Source of the DNA: Carallia brachiata
Taxonomy: Eukaryota > Streptophyta > Magnoliopsida > Malpighiales > Rhizophoraceae
Direction: 5' to 3'
Assembly (NCBI GenBank): GCA_021464245.1
Contig: JADCRB010000084.1
Coordinates: 511,615 to 575,614, forward strand
Length of the DNA: 64,000 nt
Below, piece after piece: positions 39,550 through 51,519 of this stretch. Within the stretch, counting starts at the first letter, position 1, and each line of letters starts with the position of its first letter. The notes under the pieces were generated by a model, which saw only the letters and a list, made by a program, of their open reading frames with translations, was not told where the DNA came from and made no database searches. A program made the translations under genes and the position numbers.

Positions 39550-40122
39550 TTATGGCCAAGAAACTGGAAAATGCCCCAAGAAAATTCATTGTAACTCAAA
39601 TCAAGGATTTTTAATTTCTGGAAGACTACTGGCTCTGTCCTCAAAAAACAGCACACATATAAAGAAAACTTGTTAAAGAATTCAGAAAAATGCAACTAAA
39701 ATTTAGCATTACCTGCCAGCATTGTTAGGGAACCATTGAGGGCATTATAAGAAAGATCCAAAATATCTAAGTTCTTCAAGCTTGCTAAATCTGTAGATAT
39801 ATTAAAGGGAAAATAAATTGAGTAAGTGATGAGACCAATGAGAGCAATTTTAAATTTCATTGTTTGAGTTACTTTTCACATGGTAAATTTACATGCCTTG
39901 TGCTGGGAAGGCTCCATCCAGTTCACAATAGGCAAGATAGAGATTCTTTAGAGATGTTATAACACCCAACGATTTTAAACTGCTCTTCGTGATGGGGTTT
40001 CCTTCAAGGTTCAACACTTGTAACTTTTGCAATCTTGACAGTCCATGAACAATTATTCTAATTACATTTGCATAAGCCCAACTTAGGTCCAACTGTTCTA
40101 ATTTCTCCAAGGAAGATGTCAC
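39550..40122 (-). pseudogene. Captured exons of an LRR receptor-like protein inside the CACTA element
   Basis: Three separate minus segments encode plant extracellular LRRs. 40122-39889 holds three repeats (LEQLDLSWA, LQKLQVLNLEGN, LKNLYLAYCELDG). About 39795-39718 reads LKNLDILDLSYNALNGSL, with an AG acceptor before it and a GT donor after it. About 39640-39550 reads SLPEIK followed by a broken LRR. Keeping introns means the capture was of genomic DNA. The short LRR exons resemble RLP genes of the RLP1/Cuscuta-receptor type. There is no start, transmembrane or tail part. Confidence 0.8.
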
Positions 40123-41399
40123 ACAACAATTGCAATTACATTCTTTTCCTCATTTTCTTTTTGTTTTCCCATTGATTTATTAGAATTTTTGCACTTTATT
40201 CTTTTCTTGAGGGAATGTTCTAATCAAGTTACACTTTAGCTATCTCAGCTATAACTTTCTTAATGTTCCTTCTGCGTAGAATTCTGCTGTTGGAACTTGT
40301 ATCCTACCAACCACATGATCCTGCTTTAGCCACGGTCGGGCTATCTGACCAAATTAGGCCGTAGGTCTTGGCCTTGCTTCTTAGCTGCAAGTTTTATTGT
40401 TTATCTGCATAAAACGTTTCCTCTGTTTCATTTTTTCTTAGGTTACTGACCTCAGAAATATTACAACCGGTAAAAAGAACCTACACAATTAAGTTTCATT
40501 TTTTCCATGCCAACAATAAAAACAAACAAAAGAAACAAACAAAAACCTACTAAAGATGAATCTGTTTTATTCTTATCAACCATAATTTGATCCTACCTGA
40601 GAGTATTTGAGCTGTAAAATCATGAAAAATGCTGATTCAGAAATGCCCTCATCATCAAAACTTTTAACAGAAAAAAAAGGTGATATAAATATATATACAC
40701 AAGCTTGAATATATCACTTCGTCTTCTTGTAGTGGTTCAAACTTCAAACTGGCCAGCTATATAATACCATTAAGCTACATCTAAGCAAAATCAAAACATA
40801 ATGACCATAGATCAAACTGTTCAATCAATTCTCTACTTCCCTCTTATAAAGAAAAGCAAAAGCAAGAGAGATAAGAGCTCACAGATGAAACCATTGCAAT
40901 CAACATCAAAAATTAAAAAATTAACCTAAAAAATTAGAAAAGAAATTGTTAAGAATGTAAGTAGAGCTACTTTAAGAGAAAATTAACCTAAAATTTAGAA
41001 ATATTTGAATACCTAAGCAGAGCTAGATAGTAACGGCCGGAGACAGGGCATAATGTCGGACACGAGGCTTGATGTCGGGGATGATGAACGACCAGAGGAA
41101 TCTGCTTTAAGCGAAAGTGACTTTCTCACTTCGCTTCTCTTTTGACTCTACACGAAAGCAACTTTCACTTCTTTCTCTCGTTTTGGCCGGAGGAAGAGTT
41201 GATCGATCGGTGAAAGATAGCGGTCGGAGGAAGAGGAGTGGGTGATCGATTAAGGGATTAAGGTAGGGATTGAAGAGAGGGTCAAAAAGCTAGGGATTTG
41301 TGCTGAAGGAGTGGATGATCGATTACGATTAGAGAGGGATTTGTTCTGCTACCAGTCAAAAAGCTTGTGAGCTCTATTTTCTTTTTTTTTTTTTTTTTC

Positions 41400-41665
41400 T
41401 AAGTAAAAAACCACTGCATTAGACAATAAATTAAATAAGCAGCGGTCAGATTTGCCTTAACTAGCGTTTTAGAACTGCTACTTAAATGAGCAGCGGTCTA
41501 GACCGCTGCTTTTTATAATATATATATCGCTCTTGAAAACCGCTGCTCAAAGACCGCTGCATAAGCTTCAAATATTTAAGACAGCGGTTAAAACTGCCGC
41601 ATAAATATTTTTATGCAGCAGTCTAAAAACCGCTGCGATAAAACCGCCGTATAAAACTTAAAATG
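41400..41665. repeat. Right subterminal AACCGCTGC array of the CACTA element
   Basis: The same motif as on the left end, in inverted arrangement, close to the terminal ATGACGTAGTG. Confidence 0.85.
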
Positions 41666-41881
41666 ACGTAGTGACAGCGAACAACCAACATTACACTAAA
41701 GAAATACACGGAGCATTACAACCATTTTTATTTGCGAAAGAGTCGGTTTCCACGACTCAAAATTCAAACTTTAACAGTTGTGTAAAGATTCACCCTTCAT
41801 TACAAACACGAGATTGTCTCACATTATTCTCCCTACTGAGCACAATTAAGCTTAAATCTGTCCTCATCAAGGACATTGCAC

Positions 41882-42160
41882 CTATTGTGCATTGAAAACG
41901 CCTTCATCAACCTCCTTGGTGATACTAACCATGAAATCCAGGATGTTGTCTGGAGATGGAACATCGGGAGTCAACTCCTCACACTCAATTGTGCATATGG
42001 CAAGGCCTCCCGCGCCTTTTGGTACAAGCTTCCAGACAGGCTTGTAGACCTTGTAAATCTTGAAGACATCCCCTTCCAGACCATTAAAAGTTAGTCTTGT
42101 TTTCATCCTCATATTCAACCCTGTCCTTAGACACCTGATCACCTTTTCCATCTATGGATC
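41882..42160 (-). pseudogene. Major latex protein-like (Bet v 1 fold) second exon fragment
   Basis: On minus, an AG acceptor (about 42152) leads into a sequence matching the C-terminal half of MLP proteins: VSKDRVEYEDENKT, then after a frameshift (about 42085) TFNGLEGDVFKIYK, VPKGAGG, and PDNILDFMVSITKEVD before the stop. MLPs bind small hydrophobic ligands. The first exon is not found in the 500 bp upstream. The fragment lies only 200 bp from the CACTA end, so this is a gene remnant. Confidence 0.75.
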
Positions 42161-42681
42161 GATCATTATAAAATGATTAGCCTTATAATTATGTAGCAGT
42201 CGAATTCAAAAATACTTGATCATTAATTAATTTAGCTTAACTGTTAAAGCATGAAATTTCGATACTACGAGGTTTTCGGATGATCGAGTATTATATTCCA
42301 CTTGTCAAAATATATGTTTATTAAAAACTGCAATAATATAATTGAAAGCATATATGAAATGAGAAAACATACATGGCAGCCATAGGCTGAACAGAAAAGC
42401 ACGTGGCACGTGGGTATCACTTGTGTTAAACGTTTTTTTTTTTTTAAAAAAATTTCGAAACTTTCTGCCAAAATACACTTAATAGTGGTTTTGCAACCAA
42501 GATGATATGGCTTTTAAATGAAAAAGATAGTGGTTTGCAACCAACTAAGAAAAAAGTGTTTTTAGGTCCATTATAATTTGTGTTCGTATCCGTTGCAAAT
42601 TGCTTCGTACTTACTGGATATTAAGTATTTTTATACGGAAAGTCAATAAAAAAAAAATTTGTTATTTTGTTAAACTGATCC
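42161..42681. other. Intergenic between MLP fragment and Gypsy LTR; no gene seen
   Basis: AT-rich sequence. No exon completing the MLP fragment could be recognised on minus. Confidence 0.45.
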
Positions 42682-43367
42682 TGTAAATAAATAAATAAAA
42701 AAAAATTAAAAAAATAATTAATGATTGGCAGCCGCCAACCTTGAAGTCAAGGTTGGCAGCTGCCAACCTTTAACTTTAATGCCACCAACTAATTGGTTGG
42801 TGGCAGGCATGGGGGAGGCCTATAAATTGGCCTTCCCCCAATTTGTAATTGGGCAGAGAAAAAAAAAGAAGAAAGCGCAGGAGAAAAAAAGCCAGCAGCG
42901 AAGCAAGCGTAAAAAAAAAAAAAAAGAAAGCAGGCGAAAAAAAAAAAAAAAAGAGAGAGATAGTAAAAAAAAAAATCAAAATCAAAATATTACAAATCCG
43001 GCTGGGATTAAGCCTCATACGGCCCTCAGCAAAATTCAGGCAGCTCATCCGAGAACAAGTCCCTTCGACCCTCGGTGAAATTAAGCCAGATCGGCTCAGA
43101 TCAAGTCTCTACAGTTCCTAAACGTAGTCAAAACATTCAAATCAGATACAGTTTCAGTCTATCCAGTTCAAGAAAAAGCGGTGGAAATTATTTCTGTCAA
43201 AGATCAAGCTCGTGCAGCCCTTGACGGAGTCAAAAAAGGAACACTAATCGGAGGATCTACGGAGATCGACTCCACGTAAATTTTCTTTTATTTTTACAAT
43301 TTTTATTTGCAATTTATTTTTGTATTTTCGAGTTTAATTGTTTTAGACTCGAAATTTACGCTTTACA
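42682..43367 (+). repeat. Gypsy LTR A (686 bp, 5' LTR of the first copy)
   Basis: It starts TGTAAATAAAT and ends GCTTTACA, followed by TTTGGCACACTCGGTGGGAC, the primer-binding region. It contains three inverted repeats, with TATAAAT at about 42821-42827 in the loop of the third. The left flank GATCC is not repeated at the right of LTR B. Confidence 0.9.
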
Positions 43368-43399
43368 AATTTTTGGCACACTCGGTGGGACCTCTTAAC

Positions 43400-43555
43400 C
43401 TCCCATCTCTTGTTCCTTAAAAAAAAAAAGAGGTAAAAGGGGAGCCGAGAGAAAAAAAAAAGTAAAAGTAAAAAGTAAAAAAAAAAAAAGTAAAAAGTAA
43501 AAAAGTAAAAAAAACAGTAAAAAGTAAAAAGTAAAAAAAAAAAATTTACAGGTTT
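43400..43555 (+). repeat. A-rich (AAAAGT)n tract in the Gypsy leader
   Basis: Irregular repeats of AAAAAGTAAAAAGT lie between the primer-binding site and the gag start. The same tract, longer, is at 58920-59090 in copy 3. Confidence 0.85.
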
Positions 43556-43567
43556 TCAGCACATCAA

Positions 43568-45110
43568 ATGGCACCAAAATGAAGTATAGCTGCCGGTACC
43601 AACAAAAAGGCAACGGCTCCACTGCCTGCATCAACTACCCTACCTGGGTACGCAGGTCCAGAAACCCGAGGACAGATACAATTTCTTGCCGTCCAAACCC
43701 AAAAAAATATCGAAATGGAGAGTCCACAGCTCGCACAACAGGATCTCTCCCCTGACTCTCTTGCCGCATGGAGGAGTCGATCACCCACCCCGATCGAAGT
43801 CGGGGGCAACACGACGAAGCATGCTCAACAGAATCCAACTCATTCTGTAGAGATCCACAAAGAGGAAGCAGAAGAATTCTCTCCCCCAGTCTTTCGTGGA
43901 GCCTCATATGTTGCCGTCATGATGACCAACACAACCAGTACAGAGGAAAGAATTTCAGAATTGGAGAACAAGATTTTGCAGCTGATCAGAGTCGTGGAAG
44001 AAAAAGATCAACAGATCGCCGCTCTCAAAGGAAAGGCCCCGATCCAAGTTGATCCCGAGATCCGCGAGGAGCAAACCATATCCACCCGGTTTCACTCCAG
44101 AAGCCACACCAGCCGACGTCTTCACTGCAGAAAAGCGACCAGGTAGTTCTACACAGCTGCCACCCTCAAATTCTGTAGCTTCGCTATCTGTTCAACAATT
44201 GCAGGAAATGATAGCCAATACGATCCGACTGCAACAAGCTACATCCTTCCAAGGATCACAGATGTACGTCAAACCGTACACCAGACGAATCGAAAGTCTC
44301 AACATGCCTTTGGGCTACCAGCCGCCCAAATTTCAACAATTCGACGGACGAGGCGATCCCAAACAGCACATCGCCTACTTCGTTGAAACCTGCAACAACG
44401 CAGGGACTTATGGAGATCTCTTGGTGAAGCAGCTTGTTCGTTTACTCAGGGAGACCGCTTTCACCTGGTTCATCAATCTTGAACCAGAATCGATCGACAA
44501 TTGGGAACAGCTACAACGAGAGCCCAAACAAAGAAAAGGAGAGCCCGTTGTCGAATACATCAACAGATGGCGTGCCCTCAGCTTGGACTGCAAAGATCGC
44601 CTGACGGAGACTTCTGCCGTGGAGATGTGCATCCAAGGAATGCATTTGGAGCTGTTATACATCCTGCAGGGTGTCAAACCCCGAACCTTCGAAGAACTGG
44701 CGACCCGCGCACATGATATGGAGATAAGCATCCAGACTTCCGGAGGCACGGTTCCCATCCAGTTGGACCAGCAAGGGGGCAGAAGGGAGATTAAGAAACC
44801 CAACAGCTACGGAAAAGGAAAAGGAAAAGAAGTGATGACTGTTGAAGCCGCACCAGTAAAAGTGGGCGCCAAAGCTAAGGTAAATCCTCCGACCCAAATA
44901 ACTCAGCCAAAACAACAGGAAAGGCGGAAGGTGACATTGCGAGAGTTGGAGCAGAAGCAGTATCCATTCCCCGACTCAGACGTCCCGACATCTTGACCAA
45001 CTCTGGAGGCGAAGCTGATCGAACTCCCAGAGTGCAAGCGGCCGAATGAAAAGGATCGAGTCAGCGATCCGAGATTCTGCAAATATCACCGGATAGTAAG
45101 TCATCCAACC
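43568..45110 (+). pseudogene. Gypsy gag, copy 1 (frameshifted)
   Basis: The first ATG (43568) is in the same context as the copy 3 start (59114) but meets a stop after a few codons. The longest clean frame is 44049-44996. It shows a coiled-coil helix (ISELENKILQLIRVVEEKDQ) at about 43951-44010 in another frame, then the retrotransposon gag core (PLGYQPPKFQQFDGRGDPKQH at about 44310, WFINLEPESIDNWEQL at about 44466). A short piece that copy 3 has at 60049-60110 (around FLNRFF) is missing at about 44520. Instead of a CCHC knuckle there is a CKYHRIVSHPTEKC-type motif at about 45080-45120, usual for this lineage. Confidence 0.85.
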
Positions 45111-45115
45111 GAGAA

Positions 45116-46502
45116 GTGTTTCGTCCTGAAGGAGCTAATCATGAAGCTCAAAGCCAGAATAAAATCATTCTGGACCAGGAAGGCATAACCTCTGCAAACC
45201 AGACCACCATCACTTCAAAACCATCAGAAGAGGTGACACACCGTAAGGAGGAGCCGCTCGACAACAAAAAGTCGACAACGGAGAAGGTATATGAAGCTCT
45301 CCAAACCCTTCTCGCTAACCCTCAGCTGTTTATAGCTTTGCAATCAACAGAAGTGTGGCAAAATCAAGTCAGCAATACTCTCCAGACCTCGGCTGAATCT
45401 CAGCCATCAAATGATTCTAACTCAGCGGAGCAACAAACGGCCCAAAATCACGTCGGATGTTACTCTGCTATCTCATTTTCAGATGAGGATCTCCTGCTGG
45501 GGTCCAAACCCCACAATCGGCCGCTGTATGTATCAGGCTATGTGAGAGAACAGAAGGTCCGACGTATTCTGATCGACGATGGTTCAGCAGTCAATATTAT
45601 CCCAAAATCCACCATAAAGGAGCTCGGCATCGGTGTTAATGAATTATCAGACAGCCGCCTGATGATTCATGGCTTCAATCAAGGAGGACAGAAAGCAATT
45701 GGGATGATTCGCTTGGAGCTAACTATCGGTAATCTCACTTCTAGCACTCTATTTCACGTGATTGATGCACGTACCACATATAAGATGTTGCTAGGACGAC
45801 CGTGGATTCATGGAAATGGAGTTGTGCTCTCAAGCCTGCATCAGTTTCAAGTACTACAATGGTGGCGTTCAAAAGGTCAATGCTGACTTAAAGCCGTTCG
45901 ATGATGCTGAATCACATTTGGCGGATGCAGTCTTCTACACCGACACAGACAATCCGGAGATCATTCCATCAAAAGCTACTTGGACTGGGGGCATCCACAA
46001 AAAGGGAAAAGCTGTCGAAGAACCTGCCAATGCCCAACCCCAGGCTCCAACAAATGAAAAGCTGCCACAGCCTGCTGAACTTCGTCCGAAGGATGTTGCA
46101 TCTTCAAGCTCCACTCCAGTCCTACGCTATGTGCCGAAGTCACGACGCTCAGAAGGTCAACCCCCTTTCTCTTATTGTATTGATCTTAAACAGGAGCAAG
46201 GTCATAGCCAACCCAAAACAAAGGAGCTGCACAACCTGAAGGAGACTTACACTCTGCCGATACCAAAGATTGATCCGGTTTTGTCTTCAAAACCATTAAA
46301 AGGCTTCGTCAAACCACACACGGGGGCAGTCGAAGGCGGCTCACTTCCAGAAAGAAGAACACATGAAGGATTTGATCCTAATGCATACAAGCTTTTGGCA
46401 AAGGCGGGCTATGACTTCTCAAACCCGAGCACAATGGGTACGCTGCCGTCCACACATGGCGCCGCTTCTCAAACATCACAGTCTCGACCTGGTTTAGGCT
46501 AA
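45116..46502 (+). pseudogene. Gypsy gag C-terminus and aspartic protease, copy 1 (broken)
   Basis: The frame 45116-45886 contains the retropepsin active-site region RRILIDDGSAVNIIP (about 45558-45600) and the flap-side LLGRPWIHG (about 45787). A one-base change at about 45845 shifts the frame. The next frame, 45810-46502, carries the acidic linker to RT. The DDGS in place of the usual DTGS/DSGA is shared by all three copies. Confidence 0.85.
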
Positions 46503-46649
46503 AGAGCAGAAGCCGATCAGCTGATGCACGTGCCATCAGCACCACCACCAAACAAGACAGGCTTATCCAGTCAAACAAAGAAGGTGAAGTCAGAGGTTCT
46601 GCATTTCATGTCACAATTAGCGAGGAGGCTGATTCCGACTCATCAGATG

Positions 46650-48665
46650 GTGAAGTGAAGGAGGCTCCCCCGGAACTTGAAGATGGTGGCCAAGCAACTG
46701 TTGATGAACTCAAGGAGGTCAATCTTGGCTCTCCGGAAGATCCTCGACCTACATTTGTAAGTGCTTTACTTACTGCAGAAGAAGAGCAAGAATATGTTCA
46801 GGTATTAAGTCAATACAGGGACGTGTTCGCATGGAGTTACAAAGAAATGCCTGGACTTGACCCAAAAATTGCGGTGCATCGTCTAGCAGTAAAGAAGGGT
46901 GTCGTTCTGTCAAGCAGCCACAACGACGGTTCCGCCCGGAACTCATTCCACAAATCGAGGAGGAGGTGAACAAGCTGATCAATGCGGCTTCATCCGAGAG
47001 GTCACCTACCCAACGTGGATTGCCAACATTGTCCCGGTAAGAAAGAAGAATGGACAGTTGAGGGTATGTGTTGATTTTCGAGATCTTAACAAGGCCTGCC
47101 CGAAAGATGACTTTCCATTGCCCATAACGGAGATCACAGTCGATGCAACAACGGGTCACGAAGCATTGTCCTTCATGGATGGTTCTTCAGGCTATAACCA
47201 AATCAGAATGGCACCAGAAGACGAGGAGTTGACAGCATTCCGCACCCCAAAAGGTATATACTGCTACAAAGTTATGCCGTTTGGATTGAAAAATGCTGGC
47301 GCCACTTATCAACGTGCTATGCAAAAAATTTTTGATGACATGCTGCACAAGATTGTAGAATGTTATGTTGATGACTTAGTTGTAAAGACTAAGAAGCGCA
47401 AAGACCACCTCGAGGATCTCAAGACAGTGTTCGAAAGACTTCGGAGGCATCAGCTCAAAATGAACCCTCTCAAGTGCGCATTCGGTGTCACATCAGGAAA
47501 GTTTCTTGGGTTCGTGGTGCGCCATCGTGGAATCGAAGTTGATCAGTCAAAGGTTGAGGCAATTCAAAAGATGCCTGAACCTAAAAACCTGCACGAGCTG
47601 CGAAGTCTACAAGGAAAGCTGGCCTACATTCGCCGTTTCATCTCCAATTTAGCTGGGAGATGTCAACCTTTCCATCGGTTGATGAAGAAGGATGTCAACT
47701 TCGAGTGGGACGAAGCTTGCAGCAAAGCCTTTGAGAGCATAAAGAAGTACCTTTCCAATCCACCGGTCCTAGGTGCTCCAATTCAAGGAAAGTCGTTGAT
47801 TCTCTACATTGCAGCGCAGGAAAGATCTTTGGGAGCCTTGCTTGCACAGGAAAATGAGCAGGGAAAGGAAGTTGCCCTGTACTACTTGAGCAGAACACTA
47901 AACGGTCCGGAGCTGAGTTATTCGCCCATTGAAAAGACATGTCTAGCACTGTTCTTTGCCATTGACAAGCTGAGGCACTACATGCAAGCTCACACGGTAC
48001 GTCTCATTGCCAGAGCTGATCCTGTCAAATATATCTTATCTAGACCAATCTTGTCAGGACGACTTGCCAAGTGGGCAGTAATCCTACAAAGCTACGACAT
48101 TGTCTACGTGCCTCAAAAAGCAGTCAAAGGACAAGCTCTAGCAGACTTCCTTGCAGATCACCCTCCGTCAGATTGGGAGTTCACAGATGATCTTCCAGAT
48201 GAAGAGGTCTTTTACATTGAGACACTACCACCATGGACGATGTTCTTTGATGGTGCAGCAAGGCGTGATGGTGCTGGTGCCGGCATAGTGTTTGTCACTC
48301 CTCAACGACAAATACTACCATATGCTATCATTCTCGGTGAGTTATGTTCAAATAATGTTGCTGAATACCAGGCTTTGATCATTGGTCTTCAAATGGCTGT
48401 CGATATGAAGATTCCAACTATAGAAGTCCATGGAGATTCCCAGCTCGTCATCAACCAACTTACAGGATTGTATGACGTGAAGAAAGAGGACCTTGCGCCT
48501 TACCATCAACGTGCTCGACAGCTAATGGATGAATTTGAAAGCATCACCTTGGAGCATGTGCCTCGACGAAAAACACTCAGGCAGACGCGTTGGCTAACCT
48601 GGCCACTTCTCTTGCAAAGTCAGAAATCCAGGCTACAGTTGTTGCCGTATGCCAGAAATGGATAG
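46650..48665 (+). pseudogene. Gypsy RT, RNase H and archaeal-type RNase H, copy 1
   Basis: Two frames, broken at about 46905 by a missing base, cover the region. RT shows VCVDFRDLNKACPKD (about 47065), MPFGLKNAGATYQ (about 47274) and CYVDDLVVKTK (about 47361). The connection RNase H follows (about 47800-48140). A second RNase H of archaeal type has FFDGAARRDGAGAG (about 48243), NNVAEYQAL (about 48351) and GDSQLVINQL (about 48433). This double RNase H is diagnostic of Tat elements. The frame shifts again at about 48571. Confidence 0.9.
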
Positions 48666-48889
48666 TGCCACAAGGATGATGAAGAAACTACAGCAGCCAA
48701 CGCTGTATCTGTACGTCTCGCGGAGGACGAGGATTGGCGCCAACCAATCATTGACTACCTACAGCACGGGAAGCTGCCGAAGATCGTCGTCATAAGACAG
48801 AAATTCAACGACGAGCTCCCCGCTTCATATATCTCAAGGATGCTCTGTATCGAAGGTCTTTTGATGGAGTTTTACTTCGCTGCCTAGCC

Positions 48890-49705
48890 AATGAAGAGGC
48901 AAAACAGGCTCTCACTGAAGCACATTCTGGTGTTTGTGGCGGACATCAATCGGGCTTAAGTTGCACTTCCAACTCAGAAGGATGGGATACTACTGGCCAA
49001 CCATGGTACGTGATTCAATTGAGTTTGCTAAAACCTGTCAAGCTTGTCAATTTCATGCGAATTACATACATCAACCACCGGAGCCACTGCATCCAACTGT
49101 CTCATCCTGGCCCTTTGAAGCTTGGGGTCTCGACTTAGTGGGGCCCTTGCCAAAGTCATCCCTGGGTCACCTGTACATCCTCGCAGCAACCGACTACTTC
49201 TCAAAATGGGCTGAAGCCATTCCACTTAGAGAGGTAAAGAAGGAGCATGTTGCCAATTTCATCCGGACTCAGCTGATCTATCGCTATGGAGTCCCTCGAT
49301 TCATCATCACTGATAATGGTAAGCAGTTCTACAACAGCTTAATCGACAAGCTCTGCGAGAAGTTCAAGTTCAAGCAGTACAAGTCATCCATGTACAATGC
49401 CCCAGCAAATGGCTTGGCCGAAGCATTCAACAAGACCTTATGCAACCTGTTGCGGAAGGTAGTCTCTAAATCCAAAAGAGATTGGCATGACAGAATTCCG
49501 GAGGCATTATGGGCGTATCGTACAACTTACCGGACTCCAACACAGGCGACGCCATACTCACTTGTCTACGGTGTCGAAGCAATACTGCCGTTGGAAACAC
49601 AGATTCCATCCTGCGCATGGCTGTTCTGGAAGGACTCACACAGGAGGAGAATGCTCGCCTACGTCTGGATGAGTTAGAAGCTCTCGATGAAAGGAGGCTC
49701 GAAGC
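48890..49705 (+). pseudogene. Gypsy integrase, copy 1, cut by N
   Basis: The zinc-binding part has CQACQ (about 49040). The catalytic core has LDLVGPLPKSS (about 49132), ITDNGKQF (about 49308) and the region NGLAEAFNKTL (about 49410), giving the D,D-35-E pattern. A one-base loss near 49610 breaks the frame, and the sequence stops at the N (49706) just after the core. Confidence 0.9.
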
Positions 49706-49706
49706 N
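49706..49706. other. Single N: unresolved join between two Gypsy copies
   Basis: The left side matches copy 2 up to about 54434 (late integrase). The right side matches gag at about 44871. About 9 kb of element, including two LTRs, could be hidden here. Confidence 0.9.
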
Positions 49707-51080
49707 CCAAAGTTAAGGTAATCCTCCGACCCAAATAACTCAGCCAAAACAACAGGAAAGGCGGAAGGTGACATTGCGAGAGTTGGAGCAGAAGCAGTAT
49801 CCATTCCCCGACTCAGACGTCCCCGACATTCTTGAACTCTTGGAGGCAAAGCTGATCGAACTCCCAGAGTGCAAGCGGCCGAATGAAAAGGATCGAGTCA
49901 GCGATCCGAGATTCTGCAAATATCACCGGATAGTAAGTCATCCAACCGAGAAGTGTTTCGTCCTGAAGGAGCTAATCATGAAGCTCAAAAGCCAGAATAA
50001 AATCATTCTGGACCAGGAAGGCATAACCTCGGCAAACCAGACCACCATCACTTCAAAACCATCAGAAGAGGTGACACACCGTAAGGAGGAGCCGCTCGAC
50101 AACAAAAAGTCGACAACGGAGAAGGTATATGAAGCTCTCCAAACCCTTCTCGCTAACCCTCAGCTGTTTATAGCTTTGCAATCAACAGAAGTGTGGCAAA
50201 ATCAAGTCGACAATACTCTTCAGACCTCAGCTGAACCTCTGCCATCAAATGATTCCAACTCAGCGGAGCAACAGACGGCCCAAAATCACGTCGGATGTTA
50301 CTCTGCTATCTCATTTTCAGATGAGGATCTCCTGCTGGGGTCCAAACCCCACAATCGGCCGCTGTATGTATCAGGCTATGTGAGAGAACAGAAGGTCCGA
50401 CGTATTCTGATCGACGATGGCTCAGCAGTCAATATTATCCCAAAATCCACCATAAAGGAGCTCGGCATCGGCATTGATGAATTATCAGACAGCCGCTTGA
50501 TGATTCATGGCTTTAATCAAGGAGGACAGAAAGCAATTGGGATGATTCGCTTGGAGCTAACTATCGGTAATCTCACTTCTAGCACTCTATTTCACGTGAT
50601 TGATGCACGTACCACATATAAGATGTTGCTAGGACGACCGGGATTCATGGAAATGGAGTTGTGCTCTCAAGCCTGCATCAGTGCTTCAAGTACTACAATG
50701 GTGGCGTTCAAAAGGTCAATGCTGACTTAAAGCCGTTCGATGATGCTGAATCACATTTGGCGGATGCAGTCTTCTACACCGACACAGACAATCCGGAGAT
50801 CATTCCATCAAAAGCTACTTGGACTGGGGGCATCCACAAAAAGGGAAAAGCTGTCGAAGAACCTGCCAATGCCCAACCCCAGGCTCCAACAAATGAAAAG
50901 CTGCCACAGCCTGCTGAACTTCGTCCGAAGGATGTTGCATCTTCAAGCTCCACTCCAGTCCTACGCTATGTGCGAAGTCACGACGCTCAGAAGGTCAACC
51001 CCCTTTCTCTTATTGTATTGATCCTAAACAAGAGCAAGGACATAGCCAACCCAAAACAAAGGAGCTGCACAACCTGAAGG
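49707..51080 (+). pseudogene. Gypsy gag C-terminus and protease, copy 2 (5' truncated)
   Basis: It begins inside gag after the N. The frame 49768-50730 is clean through the CKYHRIVSHPTEKC motif (about 49915) and the protease IDDGSAVNIIP (about 50410). It shifts at about 50640, where one base is missing against copy 1 in the LLGRPWIHG segment. Its sequence is almost identical to copies 1 and 3. Confidence 0.88.
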
Positions 51081-51519
51081 AGACTTACACTCTGCCGATA
51101 CCAAAGATTGAGCCGGTTTTTCTTCAAAACCATTAAAAGGCTTCGTCAAACCACACGGGGGCAGTCGAAGGCGGCTCACTTCCAGAAAGAAGAACACATG
51201 AAGGATTTGATCCTAATGCATACAAGCTTTTGGCAAAGGCGGGCTATGACTTTCAAACCCGAGCACAATGGGTACGCTGCCGTCCACACATGGCGCCGCT
51301 TCTCAAACATCACAGTCCCGACCTGGCTTAGGCTATCAGGAGAAGTCACCTGTGCGGATCACGCTAAAGAGCCGAAGCCGAACATGCACGTGATCACGTG
51401 CCATCACCACCACCACCAAACAGACGGCTTATCCAGTCAAACAAAGAAGGTGAAGTCAGAGGTTCTGCATTTCATGTCACAATTAGCGAGGAGGCTATTC
51501 CGACTCATCAGATGGTGAA

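Larger units (their letters stand above)
37925..41676. mobile_element. CACTA (En/Spm) transposon carrying host LRR exons (Pack-CACTA), non-autonomous
   Basis: The element is 37928-41673 (3746 bp). It begins CACTACGTCAT and ends with the complement ATGACGTAGTG. It is flanked by the 3-bp duplication ACA (37925-37927 and 41674-41676). Both ends carry many GCAGCGGTTT motifs in opposite orientation (37950-38300 and 41400-41660), the subterminal array typical of CACTA elements. No TNPD-type transposase was found. The interior holds LRR protein exons on minus. Confidence 0.93.

Noticed and set aside
37950..41660. Regularly spaced GCAGCGGTTT motifs as a CRISPR array
   Set aside because: They are irregularly spaced, in both orientations and at the ends of a CACTA element; this is plant nuclear DNA.
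42849..43121. Lys/Glu-rich frames in the LTR and similar ones at 56830-57091 and 58233-58769
   Set aside because: They are products of A-rich purine tracts in the LTR and end in non-coding leader.
44408..44803. Minus-strand frame of 131 codons in the gag region
   Set aside because: It is an antisense shadow of gag; the same shadow appears in copy 3.
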